Below are positions 33,239 to 41,715 of a stretch of DNA of 64,000 bases, one piece after another. Position numbers and translations under genes: made by a program. The stretch comes from Actinoplanes sp. N902-109 (GTDB taxonomy: Bacteria > Actinomycetota > Actinomycetes > Mycobacteriales > Micromonosporaceae), in contig NC_021191.1 of the NCBI RefSeq assembly GCF_000389965.1, forward strand, positions 5,767,501-5,831,500, read 5' to 3'. Numbering within the stretch: the first letter of the stretch is position 1; each line of letters opens with the position of its first letter. The notes beneath the pieces were generated by a model. That model was not told where the DNA came from. It was given only the letters and a program-made list of their open reading frames with translations, and made no database searches.

Positions 33239-34669
33239 GTGTCGGGTGTGACCGCTCCAGCACGCACGGCACCGGGCCGACTGGCAACAGCACCGGGGCG
33301 ATCGGGGACGGCGCCGGGCCTGCCGGCGACGGCATCGGGTCCCGCTCGGATTTCGGCTGCTCCGGAGGCAGGACCGGCGCCGCTGGTCCCCCGCCGGCGA
33401 GGACCGGTGCGCCGGCTGCGGGAGTTGCGCCGGACGACGCCTGGGCGGCTGCGGCTGATCCGGGCATTTCTGGTGACGCTGACTTTGCTGACCGGGTTGT
33501 TCGCCGGGATCACCGCGGCCAGTGCCCGGGCCGGCACCGACGACCTTGCCGACCGGGCGCAGCCGCTGCTCATCGAGGCCGAGACGGTGTGGTCCGCGCT
33601 GGCCGACGCCGACACCACGGCCGCTCAGGCGTTCCTCGCCGGTGGGCTGGAGCCCGCCGCCATGACCAGCCGCTACGAGCAGGATCTGGACCGGGCGGCG
33701 GCAGCGCTGACGTCCGCGGCCCGGCGCACCCCGGAGGACAGCGCCGCCGGGCAGGCGGTTCAGCAGTTGTCCACCGGGCTGACGCAATACTCCGCGTTGG
33801 TGGCGAGCGCGCGGGCGAACAACCGGCAGGGATTGCCGGTCGGTGCCTCGTACCTGTCCACTGCCTCCGAGCTGAACAGGACGACGTTGCAGCCGCAGGC
33901 CGAGGACCTGCTGCGGGCGGCGCAGTCCGAGGTGGACCACGGCTACTCCGCGGCACGCAGCAGCGGGTGGACGACGGTGCTGACGTTGCTGCTGCTGGGG
34001 CTGCTGCTGGCGTTGGTTGCCACGCAGATTCATCTGAGCCGCATCACCCGGCGCACGTTCAACGTCCGGTTGCTCGCGGCGACGGGGGTGGCCGCAGTGC
34101 TCGGGCTGTCGGTGCTGGCCGCGGTCGGCGCCCAGCGGGGACACCTCAGCGACGCCGACGACGAGGGCTCGCGGCCGGTCGCCATGCTTGCGCAGGCCCG
34201 CACACTCGCCCTCAACGAGCGCAGCTACGAGTCGCTGACCCTGGTGGCCCGAGCGGGTGACGACACCAATCAGCGCGACTTCGGGCGGGCCTCGGCCGAA
34301 CTCACCACGCTGCTCGACCAGATTGCCGACGAGGTGGCCGGCACCCGGGCGGAAAAGCCGGTACGGGCGGCCTTGCAGCAGCACAAGGCCTACCTCGGCG
34401 TGCATGAGAAGGTCCGGCAGCTGGACAAGAGCGGCGACTACGCCGGGGCTGTCAAGCTCGCGGTGGGGACAGATGCCACCAAGACGTTCGAGGGCATGAC
34501 CGACAACCTCGGTGCCGCGTTGGAGAATCGCAAGGACGTGTTCGGCCAGGAGAGCGGGGTGGCCGGTCGGGGGCTGGGCTCGCTGAGCGTGGCCGGACCG
34601 CTGCTCGCCCTGGTCGTGTGCGGGCTGGCGGTTGCCGGTCTGCGCGCCCGCCTCGAGGAGTACCGCTGA
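33239..34669 (+). CDS. glnX: GlnX-like membrane protein of the PknG signalling module
   Basis: 476 residues from GTG 33239 (GGGAG about 9 bases upstream; GTG 33248 possible). A Pro/Ala-rich cytoplasmic start, span 1 (LIRAFLVTLTLLTGLFAGITAA), an outside helical domain of about 140 residues, spans 2 and 3 (WTTVLTLLLLGLLLALVAT; LLAATGVAAVLGLSVLAAVG), a second helical outside domain and a last span. In mycobacteria and corynebacteria GlnX passes the amino-acid signal from GlnH across the membrane to PknG. Assignment rests on layout and on the neighbouring glnH and pknG rather than on strong sequence motifs. Confidence 0.8.
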   Translation: MSGVTAPARTAPGRLATAPGRSGTAPGLPATASGPARISAAPEAGPAPLVPRRRGPVRRLRELRRTTPGRLRLIRAFLVTLTLLTGLFAGITAASARAGTDDLADRAQPLLIEAETVWSALADADTTAAQAFLAGGLEPAAMTSRYEQDLDRAAAALTSAARRTPEDSAAGQAVQQLSTGLTQYSALVASARANNRQGLPVGASYLSTASELNRTTLQPQAEDLLRAAQSEVDHGYSAARSSGWTTVLTLLLLGLLLALVATQIHLSRITRRTFNVRLLAATGVAAVLGLSVLAAVGAQRGHLSDADDEGSRPVAMLAQARTLALNERSYESLTLVARAGDDTNQRDFGRASAELTTLLDQIADEVAGTRAEKPVRAALQQHKAYLGVHEKVRQLDKSGDYAGAVKLAVGTDATKTFEGMTDNLGAALENRKDVFGQESGVAGRGLGSLSVAGPLLALVVCGLAVAGLRARLEEYR

Positions 34670-35970
34670 TGCGCAGCACCACCACGCCGTCGCCCCGAGA
34701 CGAGACGCCGCGCGAGAACGCGCCGCACGCAACGCCACACAACAACGGGCCGCACGCAACGCCACACGACAAGGCGGCGCACGCAACGCCAAGCGAGAAC
34801 GCGGCGCACGCAACGCCGCACAACAACATGGCGCACGCAACGCCACGCAACAACGCGCCGCACGCAACGCCACACAACGCGCCGCACGAGACGCCGCGCG
34901 GTGTAGGACAGGCGACGGCGGACGGGCCATCCGAAACGCAGCATCGGACCAGGATCGCGCCGCCCGGAGTGCGGCAGGGCGAGCCGGGAGTCTGGCGCCC
35001 GCGGGTGCGGGTTCGGGCAGCGGTTGCCGCTGGGGCGGCGGTTGTGGTGCTGGCGTTGGCGGGGTGTGGCGGTGATGCGGAGGGGCCGGCGGATCGCGAG
35101 CGGCCGGCCGGGGAGAACGCTGCTCCGGCCAGCACCGGTCCGGCGAAGCCGGCTGATACGTCGTGCAATCCGCGGGCCAGTCTGCGGCCGGCCGGGGCCC
35201 TGCCGGCGCCGGGGAAGATGCCGGCGGGGTCGTACATGCGCAAGATTCAGGATCAGGGCTATCTGAACCTCGGCACCAGTCAGGACACGTTGTTGTTCAG
35301 TTCCCGGAATGCGTTCACCGGGGCGATCGAGGGCTTCGACGTGGACATGGGACGTCAGGTGGCGGAGGCGATCTTCGGCAACCCCGACAAGATCAAGATC
35401 ACCGTCATCCCGTACGCGGAACGCTCGGACTATGTTGCCGATGGCGGGGTCGACATCGTGGCGGACACGATGACCGCCACCTGCGAGCGGTGGCGGGACA
35501 CCAGCTTCTCCACGGTTTACTACGACGCCGGGCAGAAGGTGCTGGTGGCCTCGACGTCGACGGCGCGCAGCATTGACGACCTGCATGCCAAGAAGGTGTG
35601 TGCGGCTGAGGGTTCGACGTCGTTGGAGAACATCGCCAACGCCGCGTCCCGGCCGATCGCGGTGGGCCGGGCCACGTTCGGCGACTGCCTGGTGGCGTTC
35701 CAGCGCAACGAGGTCGACGCCATTTCCACCGACGACACGATTCTCGCCGGACTCGCCGCTCAGGACCCGTACGCGAAAGTGGTCGGACCGGCGATGTCCA
35801 AGGAACCCTATGCGATGGCGATCTCGCGCGACCATCCGGAATTCACCCGGTTCGTCAACGCGGTGCTGGAGAAGAACCGGGCGAACGGCACCTGGACGAA
35901 GACGTACCAGCGGTGGCTGGGCGAGTTCGGGAAGGCGCCCAAACCGCCGGCCGCGGAGTATCAGAAGTGA
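34669..35970 (+). CDS. glnH: GlnH-like amino-acid-binding lipoprotein
   Basis: 433 residues from ATG 34669 (TGATG overlap with glnX), or 333 from GTG 34969. The shorter form gives a standard lipoprotein signal (RVRAAVAAGAAVVVLALAGC, Cys133 of the long form) and a length near that of known GlnH. The long form adds about 100 residues made mostly of a 9-residue repeat (HATPHNNGP-like). The mature part is a periplasmic-binding fold: GYLNLGTSQDTLLFSSRNAF, GFDVDMGRQVAEAIFG, DIVADTMTATCERW. In M. tuberculosis GlnH binds Asp/Glu-type ligands and signals through GlnX to PknG. Confidence 0.88.
   Translation: MRSTTTPSPRDETPRENAPHATPHNNGPHATPHDKAAHATPSENAAHATPHNNMAHATPRNNAPHATPHNAPHETPRGVGQATADGPSETQHRTRIAPPGVRQGEPGVWRPRVRVRAAVAAGAAVVVLALAGCGGDAEGPADRERPAGENAAPASTGPAKPADTSCNPRASLRPAGALPAPGKMPAGSYMRKIQDQGYLNLGTSQDTLLFSSRNAFTGAIEGFDVDMGRQVAEAIFGNPDKIKITVIPYAERSDYVADGGVDIVADTMTATCERWRDTSFSTVYYDAGQKVLVASTSTARSIDDLHAKKVCAAEGSTSLENIANAASRPIAVGRATFGDCLVAFQRNEVDAISTDDTILAGLAAQDPYAKVVGPAMSKEPYAMAISRDHPEFTRFVNAVLEKNRANGTWTKTYQRWLGEFGKAPKPPAAEYQK
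34726..34884 (+). repeat. 27-bp in-frame tandem repeat at the glnX-glnH junction
   Basis: CACGCAACGCC recurs at 34726, 34753, 34780, 34807, 34834 and 34861, exactly 27 bases apart, with a degenerate partial unit at 34885. It would encode six copies of HATPxxNxx if translation starts at 34669. Confidence 0.9.
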
Positions 35971-37142
35971 CCCAGCTGATCCGCGCCGACACCGAGCTGT
36001 CCCGGTTGGAGGCCGCCGCCACGACCATTGCCGCCAACCTGGTGGATCTCGATGACAACCGGGCGCGCAAGGACCTCGACCGGGGGCCGCTGACCGGGCG
36101 CACCGCCACAGCTTGGCAGGATGCCACGACGGCGTTGACGCAGCTGTGGGACGGCTATCGGATGCTGACCGCGCTGATCGCCTCGGCCCGGGCCGTGCGG
36201 GAACAGCGCCGGTTCGGCGATGCCGAACGGGCCGCCTACGTCGAGCAGGTGCTGGGCCGGTCGATCACGCTGTCCACCACCACCGTGCCGCTGGCGCGCC
36301 GGGGGCTGCTCGGGGCCGGGCAGATCAGCACGACCTGCTCCCCCGCCGAACTGTTGTCGGCCATGGAGGCCGCGTTCCGCACGGCCGTGTCGGTGGCGAC
36401 GTGGGCCGGGGAACGCTGGGGCAAGCTGCTGCCGGAGACCGCTGACGCCGCCGCCCGGGTTGCTCATCTGCGCACGCTGACCAGCTCCGCGACGCTCGAC
36501 GAGGCCGACCGGCGGCTGGCCGGTTTCACGTCGCGGCTGGCCACCGACCCGCTCGGGTGCGACGAGTCCGGGCTGGACGCGGTGCGGGCGTTGCTGGACC
36601 GGGCCGATGCCGAGCGTACGTCGGCCGACGAGCTGCGTGAGACGCTCAGCCAGCGGCTGGCCGATGCGCATGATCTGCTCACGCAGCTGGCCGCGGCCGC
36701 ACACACCGCCGCGGCGGCCGAGGAGGCGGTGACCGGGCGGTTCGCCGATGCCGACATCGCCCGGGTGGGCGGGCCCGACCTGCGGGTCGAGCTGGCGGCG
36801 ATCGACGCGCTCGCCGCGGCCGGGCAGTGGGCGCTGATCAGCCCGCGGCTGGCCGCGTGGACCCGGCAGGCCCGGCAGCGGCTCGCCGGGCTCACCGAGG
36901 CGACCGGCCGCAACTCGGGGTTGCTGGCGGCGCGCAACGAACTGCGGGGACGCTTCGACGCCTACCGTGCCAAGGCCACCAGCAGGGGGTTCGCCGAGCA
37001 TGCGACGCTGCACCCGCTGGGCGAGCGGGCCCGGGAGACGCTGACCGCGGCGCCGTGCGACCTGGGGGCCGCCCGCACGGCCGTGGGCGCGTACCAGGAC
37101 GCGGTGGCCAGGTTGACCAGCACGAACGGGGGCCCGCGATGA
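35967..37142 (+). CDS. Unknown helical protein inside the pknG operon
   Basis: 391 residues from GTG 35967, which overlaps the glnH stop (GTGA). No membrane span, signal peptide or cysteine module. The sequence is Ala/Leu/Arg/Glu-rich and reads as a series of long amphipathic helices (LSRLEAAATTIAANLVDLDDNRARKDLD, ELRETLSQRLADAHDLLTQLAAAAHTAAAAEEA), so coiled coil or helical bundle. I do not recognise the family. It is not part of the glnX-glnH-pknG trio I know from mycobacteria. Its place between receptor and kinase suggests a scaffold or adaptor for PknG; this is inference. Confidence 0.8.
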   Translation: MTQLIRADTELSRLEAAATTIAANLVDLDDNRARKDLDRGPLTGRTATAWQDATTALTQLWDGYRMLTALIASARAVREQRRFGDAERAAYVEQVLGRSITLSTTTVPLARRGLLGAGQISTTCSPAELLSAMEAAFRTAVSVATWAGERWGKLLPETADAAARVAHLRTLTSSATLDEADRRLAGFTSRLATDPLGCDESGLDAVRALLDRADAERTSADELRETLSQRLADAHDLLTQLAAAAHTAAAAEEAVTGRFADADIARVGGPDLRVELAAIDALAAAGQWALISPRLAAWTRQARQRLAGLTEATGRNSGLLAARNELRGRFDAYRAKATSRGFAEHATLHPLGERARETLTAAPCDLGAARTAVGAYQDAVARLTSTNGGPR

Positions 37143-39502
37143 AGTGCCTGCGCAACTGCCCGGGAACGATCACCGACGGCTACTGCGACACCTGTGGGAT
37201 GGCACCACCGAAGAACCCGGCGCCACGGCAAGTTCCGGCCCCTCCGGCGCCTGCCCCGGCGGCGGTCACCGCGGATTCGCGGCCGCGTCGCCCGGGTGCC
37301 TCCGGTGGGTTGGTCCCGCCCGTTCCCCGTACGGTGACAGCGCCCTCGCAACGAACCGGGGCCCTCAGCACCCGCACCGCAGGCTCGGGCCGCACCGGCA
37401 GTTCGCGCAGCATGAGCCGGCGGCGGTTCGGCGGTGGCCTGGTCGACGTCGCGCCGCTGGAGCCGCGTGACCCGGCGAGCGCGGTCATGCCCGTGGCCGA
37501 GGTGCCGGAGGACAAGCGGTACTGCGCGAAGTGCGGTGGCCCGGTCGGCCGGGCCCGCGGTGACCGGCCGGGGCGCACCTCCGGGTTCTGCCCGGCCTGC
37601 GGTGAGGCGTTCGATGTCACGCCCAAGCTGGTCAAGGGCGACCTGGTGGCCGGGCAGTACGAGGTCGTCGGCGCGCTGGCGCACGGCGGGCTGGGCTGGA
37701 TCCACCTGGCTGTCGACAAGAACGTGTCGGACCGCTGGGTGGTGCTCAAGGGCCTGCTCAACTCCGGCGACGAGGACGCGCTGGCCGCGGCGGTGGCCGA
37801 GCGGCGGTTCCTGGCCGAGGTCGAGCACCCGGCCATCGTGCGGATCTACAACTTCGTCGAGCACGACGGCGCCGGTTACATCGTCATGGAGTACGTCGGC
37901 GGCGACTCGCTCAAGGACATCCTCAAGCAGCGCCGGGCCGCCGCGGGCGCCGCCGACCCGCTGCCGGTGGAGCAGGCCATCGCGTACGTGCTGGAGGTGA
38001 TGCCCGCGTTCAGCTACCTGCACGACCGCGGGCTGATCTTCTGCGACTTCAAGCCGGACAACGTCATCCAGACCGGCGACCAGGTGAAGCTGATCGACCT
38101 GGGTGGCGTGGTGCATGTGGACGACCAGGACGCGGCGATCTACGGCACGGTGGGTTACCAGGCGCCGGAGATGGCGCTGGCCGGCCCGTCGGTGCAGAGC
38201 GACCTGTACACGATCGGGCGCACGCTGGCCGTGCTGACCACCGATTTCCGCGGCTACCAGAGCACGTTCAAGGAGTCCCTGCCGGCGCGCGAGGACCACG
38301 AGGTCTACCAGCGGCACGAGTCGTTCTACCGGCTGCTGCACCGGGCCACCCAGCCCGACCCGGCCGACCGGTTCGTCGACGCCGCGGAGATGACCGAGCA
38401 GCTGCTCGGGGTGCTGCGCGAGGTGCTGGCCGCCGGCGGTGATCCGCGCCCGGCGCCGTCGCGGTTGTTCACCCCCGAGCTGTTGCGCGCCGGTGAGCAG
38501 GCCCGCGACGAGCCGCAGTGGCGGTTCCTGCCGACCCCGCTGGTGGATCTGACCGACCCGGCGGCGCCGTTCCTGGCCTCGGTGACGGTCACCGATCCGC
38601 GGCAGGTGCTGACCCTGCTCGGCAGGGCACCCGAGCACACCGTCGAGGTGCAGCTGCGGGCGTTGCGGGCCTACATCGACATCGGCACGGACGCGCACCC
38701 CATGGCGACCAAGCTGCTCACCACGATCGTCGCCACGCACGGTCACGACTGGCGGGTCGCCTGGTACGACGGGTTGCTCGCGCTCGCGGTCGGCGACCAC
38801 GGGCAGGCCCGCGACCGGTTCGACGCGGTGTACTCGGCGCTGCCCGGTGAGCTGGCCCCGAAGCTGGCCCTGGGGCTGAGCCTGGAGCTGGCCGGCCGGC
38901 ACCGCGAGGCGGCCGGCTACTACGACGTGGTCAGCCGCACCGACCCGGCGTACACCACCGCGGCCGGTGGGCTGGCCCGGTGCCGGCTGGAGATCGGTGA
39001 CCGGGACGGTGCGGTGGAGGCCTACAACCGGGTGCCCGGCACGTCGGCCGCCTACCGGAGTTCGCAGGTGGGGGCGGTACGGGCGCTGGTGCGGGCCGAG
39101 GCGCGCAGCCCCGGCGACGTCGGCGCGCTGGCTGCGGCTGCGGCGCTGATCGAGCGGTTGGAGATCGGGCCGGCGCTGGTGGCGGCGCTGCGGGCGGAGT
39201 TGCTGCAGCGGGCGCTGACGGCGATCGCGGGCGGTCTCGCCGTACCGGATGCGGTCCTGGGAAACGCCGGGACGCAGGGCACGGCAGGGACGACAGCGCC
39301 GCACACCACCGGGACCGCGACGCCGCGTGCCAACGGCCTCGGCGGGCCGGCGGCGCCGCACACCGGCGGGACGGCGACGCAGCGTGAGGTCCGCTTCGCG
39401 CTGGAGGCCGCCTACCGCGAGATGGCCCGCGCTGCCGCGGGTGACGAGAAGATCCGCCTGGTCGATCTGGCCAATTCCGTACGCCCGAGGACGCGCACAT
39501 GA
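37139..39502 (+). CDS. pknG: Serine/threonine protein kinase PknG
   Basis: 787 residues, ATGA overlap with the preceding gene. Order: an extra N-terminal cysteine module (Cys3, 7, 16, 19), a disordered Pro/Ser linker, the rubredoxin-like domain (Cys129, 132, 151, 154), the kinase domain (about 174-430; Lys204, FCDFKPDN with Asp303, Asp320 of DLG) and a C-terminal TPR domain. Replacement of the usual HRD by CDF is typical of PknG. In relatives it phosphorylates the FHA protein GarA/OdhI, releasing 2-oxoglutarate dehydrogenase. Soluble; coupled to phosphatase and FHA genes downstream. The N-terminal cysteine module is an addition. Confidence 0.95.
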   Translation: MKCLRNCPGTITDGYCDTCGMAPPKNPAPRQVPAPPAPAPAAVTADSRPRRPGASGGLVPPVPRTVTAPSQRTGALSTRTAGSGRTGSSRSMSRRRFGGGLVDVAPLEPRDPASAVMPVAEVPEDKRYCAKCGGPVGRARGDRPGRTSGFCPACGEAFDVTPKLVKGDLVAGQYEVVGALAHGGLGWIHLAVDKNVSDRWVVLKGLLNSGDEDALAAAVAERRFLAEVEHPAIVRIYNFVEHDGAGYIVMEYVGGDSLKDILKQRRAAAGAADPLPVEQAIAYVLEVMPAFSYLHDRGLIFCDFKPDNVIQTGDQVKLIDLGGVVHVDDQDAAIYGTVGYQAPEMALAGPSVQSDLYTIGRTLAVLTTDFRGYQSTFKESLPAREDHEVYQRHESFYRLLHRATQPDPADRFVDAAEMTEQLLGVLREVLAAGGDPRPAPSRLFTPELLRAGEQARDEPQWRFLPTPLVDLTDPAAPFLASVTVTDPRQVLTLLGRAPEHTVEVQLRALRAYIDIGTDAHPMATKLLTTIVATHGHDWRVAWYDGLLALAVGDHGQARDRFDAVYSALPGELAPKLALGLSLELAGRHREAAGYYDVVSRTDPAYTTAAGGLARCRLEIGDRDGAVEAYNRVPGTSAAYRSSQVGAVRALVRAEARSPGDVGALAAAAALIERLEIGPALVAALRAELLQRALTAIAGGLAVPDAVLGNAGTQGTAGTTAPHTTGTATPRANGLGGPAAPHTGGTATQREVRFALEAAYREMARAAAGDEKIRLVDLANSVRPRTRT

Positions 39503-40440
39503 CTGATTGTCCGCACTGCACCGACGAGCGGGCGGCCGGTGCCGCGTTCTGCGAGAGTTGCGGCCGGCCGCTGGCCACCGGCGCGCCGCTCGACGTCGGC
39601 ACCGACTGCGGGGCGTGCGGGTCGGCGGGGTCGGTGGCTACCGACGGCTACTGCGACAACTGCGGCATGCTGGCCGGACGCCCACGCGACCACGCCGAGG
39701 CCGATGCCGGGCCGGTGGCCGCGGCCGTGACCGACCGGGGCGTGCGCCACCGCCGCAACGAGGACGCGATGTGGCTGGCTGTGCGGGGCACCGAGGTGGA
39801 CGTGGTGGTCTGCGACGGCGTGTCGTCGTCGGCCGATCCCGAGGTGGCCTCCGGGACCGCCGCCGAGGCAGCCGGCAAGGCGCTCGCGCTGGAGACCGGT
39901 GTCGCTGCGGCCGTGCGCGCCGCCGCCGAGGCCGTTGCCGCGCTGGCCGGCACCGGCGACCCGCGCCGGGCGGCGTCCAACCCGGCCTGCACGATCGTGG
40001 CGGCCCGGGTGCGCGAGGGCGAGATCGAGTACGGGTGGGTGGGCGACAGCCGCGCCTACTGGGTGCCGATCGGGGCGGAGCGGGCCGAGCAGCTGACCGA
40101 GGACGACTCCTGGGCCACGCACGTGATAGCGATGGGCGCCGACCCGCAGGCGGCCTGGAACAACCCGCAGGCACATGCCATCACCGCATGGCTCGGTGCG
40201 GATTTCGGGGTCGTCGAGCCGCGCACCGGCACGTTGCGTCCCGAGGCGCCGGGTGTGCTGGTGCTGTGCAGTGACGGACTGTGGAACTACTACACCGAGC
40301 CGGCGGCGTTCGCCGAGGTGGTGCTTGCGTCCGTACGGGAAAATGCGGATCTGGTCTCCGCGGCCCGGGCGCTCGTCGCGCTGGCCGTCGAGGCGGGCGG
40401 CGCGGACAACATCACCGTCGCCCTCATCCCCATCGTCTGA
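39499..40440 (+). CDS. PP2C-type protein phosphatase with two cysteine modules
   Basis: 313 residues, ATGA overlap with pknG. The N-terminus has two four-cysteine zinc-ribbon-like modules (Cys4, 7, 18, 21 and Cys37, 40, 52, 55; the second ends DGYCDNCGM, as in PknG). Then comes a complete PPM/PP2C domain: RHRRNEDAMW, VVCDGVSS, GWVGDSRAYWV, LCSDGLWNYY, GGADNITVALI, with the metal-binding aspartates present. It would dephosphorylate Ser/Thr, most simply the substrates of PknG or PknG itself. Cytoplasmic. Confidence 0.93.
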   Translation: MTDCPHCTDERAAGAAFCESCGRPLATGAPLDVGTDCGACGSAGSVATDGYCDNCGMLAGRPRDHAEADAGPVAAAVTDRGVRHRRNEDAMWLAVRGTEVDVVVCDGVSSSADPEVASGTAAEAAGKALALETGVAAAVRAAAEAVAALAGTGDPRRAASNPACTIVAARVREGEIEYGWVGDSRAYWVPIGAERAEQLTEDDSWATHVIAMGADPQAAWNNPQAHAITAWLGADFGVVEPRTGTLRPEAPGVLVLCSDGLWNYYTEPAAFAEVVLASVRENADLVSAARALVALAVEAGGADNITVALIPIV

Positions 40441-40452
40441 CGAGGAGAGCCC

Positions 40453-41715
40453 GTGGCCTACACCGCCGAGGCATTTCAGAACGAGTTCCTGGCCCTGGGC
40501 GCCACCGAGGTCAACGCGATCGTCACCGTCACGTCGTCCGGTGCGGAGGGCGGACGGCGCACCGGGGCGAGCGAGATCATCATCGTGGACTGCTCGGGTT
40601 CCATGCAGGCCGAGGGGCGCATGCCCGCGGCGCGGCAGGCCGCCAAGGCCGCGGTCGGCTGCATCGACGACGGCGTGCACTTCGCCATCGTGGCCGGGGT
40701 GAGCACCGCGCAGCAGCTCTATCCGGCGCCCGGCGAGCTGGCCGTGTCCACCCCGGAGACCCGCGCGCAGGCCATCGGTGCCATCGACCGGCTGCAGGCC
40801 AGCGGTGGCACCGCGATCGGCGCGTGGCTTAAGCTGGCCCACCAGCTGCTGGCCCAGCGGCCCGGCGACATCAAGCACGCCATCCTGCTCACCGACGGTG
40901 AGAACGGCGAGTACAAGGGTTACCTGGAGAGCGTGCTGCAGGAGATCGGCGGCTCGTTCACCTGCGACTGCCGCGGGGTGGGCACCAACTGGACGGTGCC
41001 GGAGCTGCGCAAGGTCGCCAACGCGCTGCTCGGCACGGTGGACATCGTGGCCCGCCCGGAGGACCTGACCGCGTCGTTCACCCAGATGATGACCGCGGCG
41101 ATGGGCAAGACCAGCGGCGACGTCCAGCTGCGGATCTGGACCCCGGTCAACGCCCGGGTGCGCTTCGTCAAGCAGGTCGAACCCCAGGTCACCGATCTGA
41201 CCGGCAAGCGGGTGGAGGACGGCCCACGCACCGGGCGTTACCCGCTGGGGGCGTGGGGTGCCGAGAGCCGCGATTACCACGTCTGCGTGGACGTGCCGGC
41301 GGGCGTGGCCGGCGACGAGATGCTCGCGGCGCGGGTCTCGGTGGTCGAGGGCGAGACCGTGCTCACCCAGTCGCTGGTGCGCGCGGTGTGGACCGAGGAC
41401 TCGGCGCTGTCCACCCGGATCAACCGGCAGGTCGCGCACTACACCGGGCAGGCCGAGCTGGCCGAGGCGATCCAGGCCGGCATCGAGGCGCGCAAGTCCG
41501 GCGACGACCGCACCGCGACCGTCAAGTTCGGCCGGGCCGCCCAGCTCGCCCACGAGAGCGGCAACCGGGCCACCGAGGAACTGCTGGCCACCGTCGTGGA
41601 GATAGAGGATGCGGCCACCGGCACCGTCCGGCTGCGGCGCAAGGTCGACGCGGCCGACGAGATGGCGCTGGACACCCGATCGACCAAGACCGTGCGGGTC
41701 GGGCGGGCGCAGTGA
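40453..41715 (+). CDS. von Willebrand factor A-domain protein
   Basis: 420 residues from GTG 40453 (GAGGAGAG upstream). A VWA domain occupies about residues 38-215 with a full metal-ion-dependent adhesion site: DCSGS (DxSxS), the Thr of GGTAIG, and TDGE. The remainder is a beta-rich middle (about 220-320) and a helical C-terminus. No signal peptide, so it probably works inside the cell as a metal-dependent protein binder. VWA proteins accompany kinase/phosphatase/FHA sets in several bacterial systems, but the role here is unknown. Confidence 0.9.
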   Translation: MAYTAEAFQNEFLALGATEVNAIVTVTSSGAEGGRRTGASEIIIVDCSGSMQAEGRMPAARQAAKAAVGCIDDGVHFAIVAGVSTAQQLYPAPGELAVSTPETRAQAIGAIDRLQASGGTAIGAWLKLAHQLLAQRPGDIKHAILLTDGENGEYKGYLESVLQEIGGSFTCDCRGVGTNWTVPELRKVANALLGTVDIVARPEDLTASFTQMMTAAMGKTSGDVQLRIWTPVNARVRFVKQVEPQVTDLTGKRVEDGPRTGRYPLGAWGAESRDYHVCVDVPAGVAGDEMLAARVSVVEGETVLTQSLVRAVWTEDSALSTRINRQVAHYTGQAELAEAIQAGIEARKSGDDRTATVKFGRAAQLAHESGNRATEELLATVVEIEDAATGTVRLRRKVDAADEMALDTRSTKTVRVGRAQ

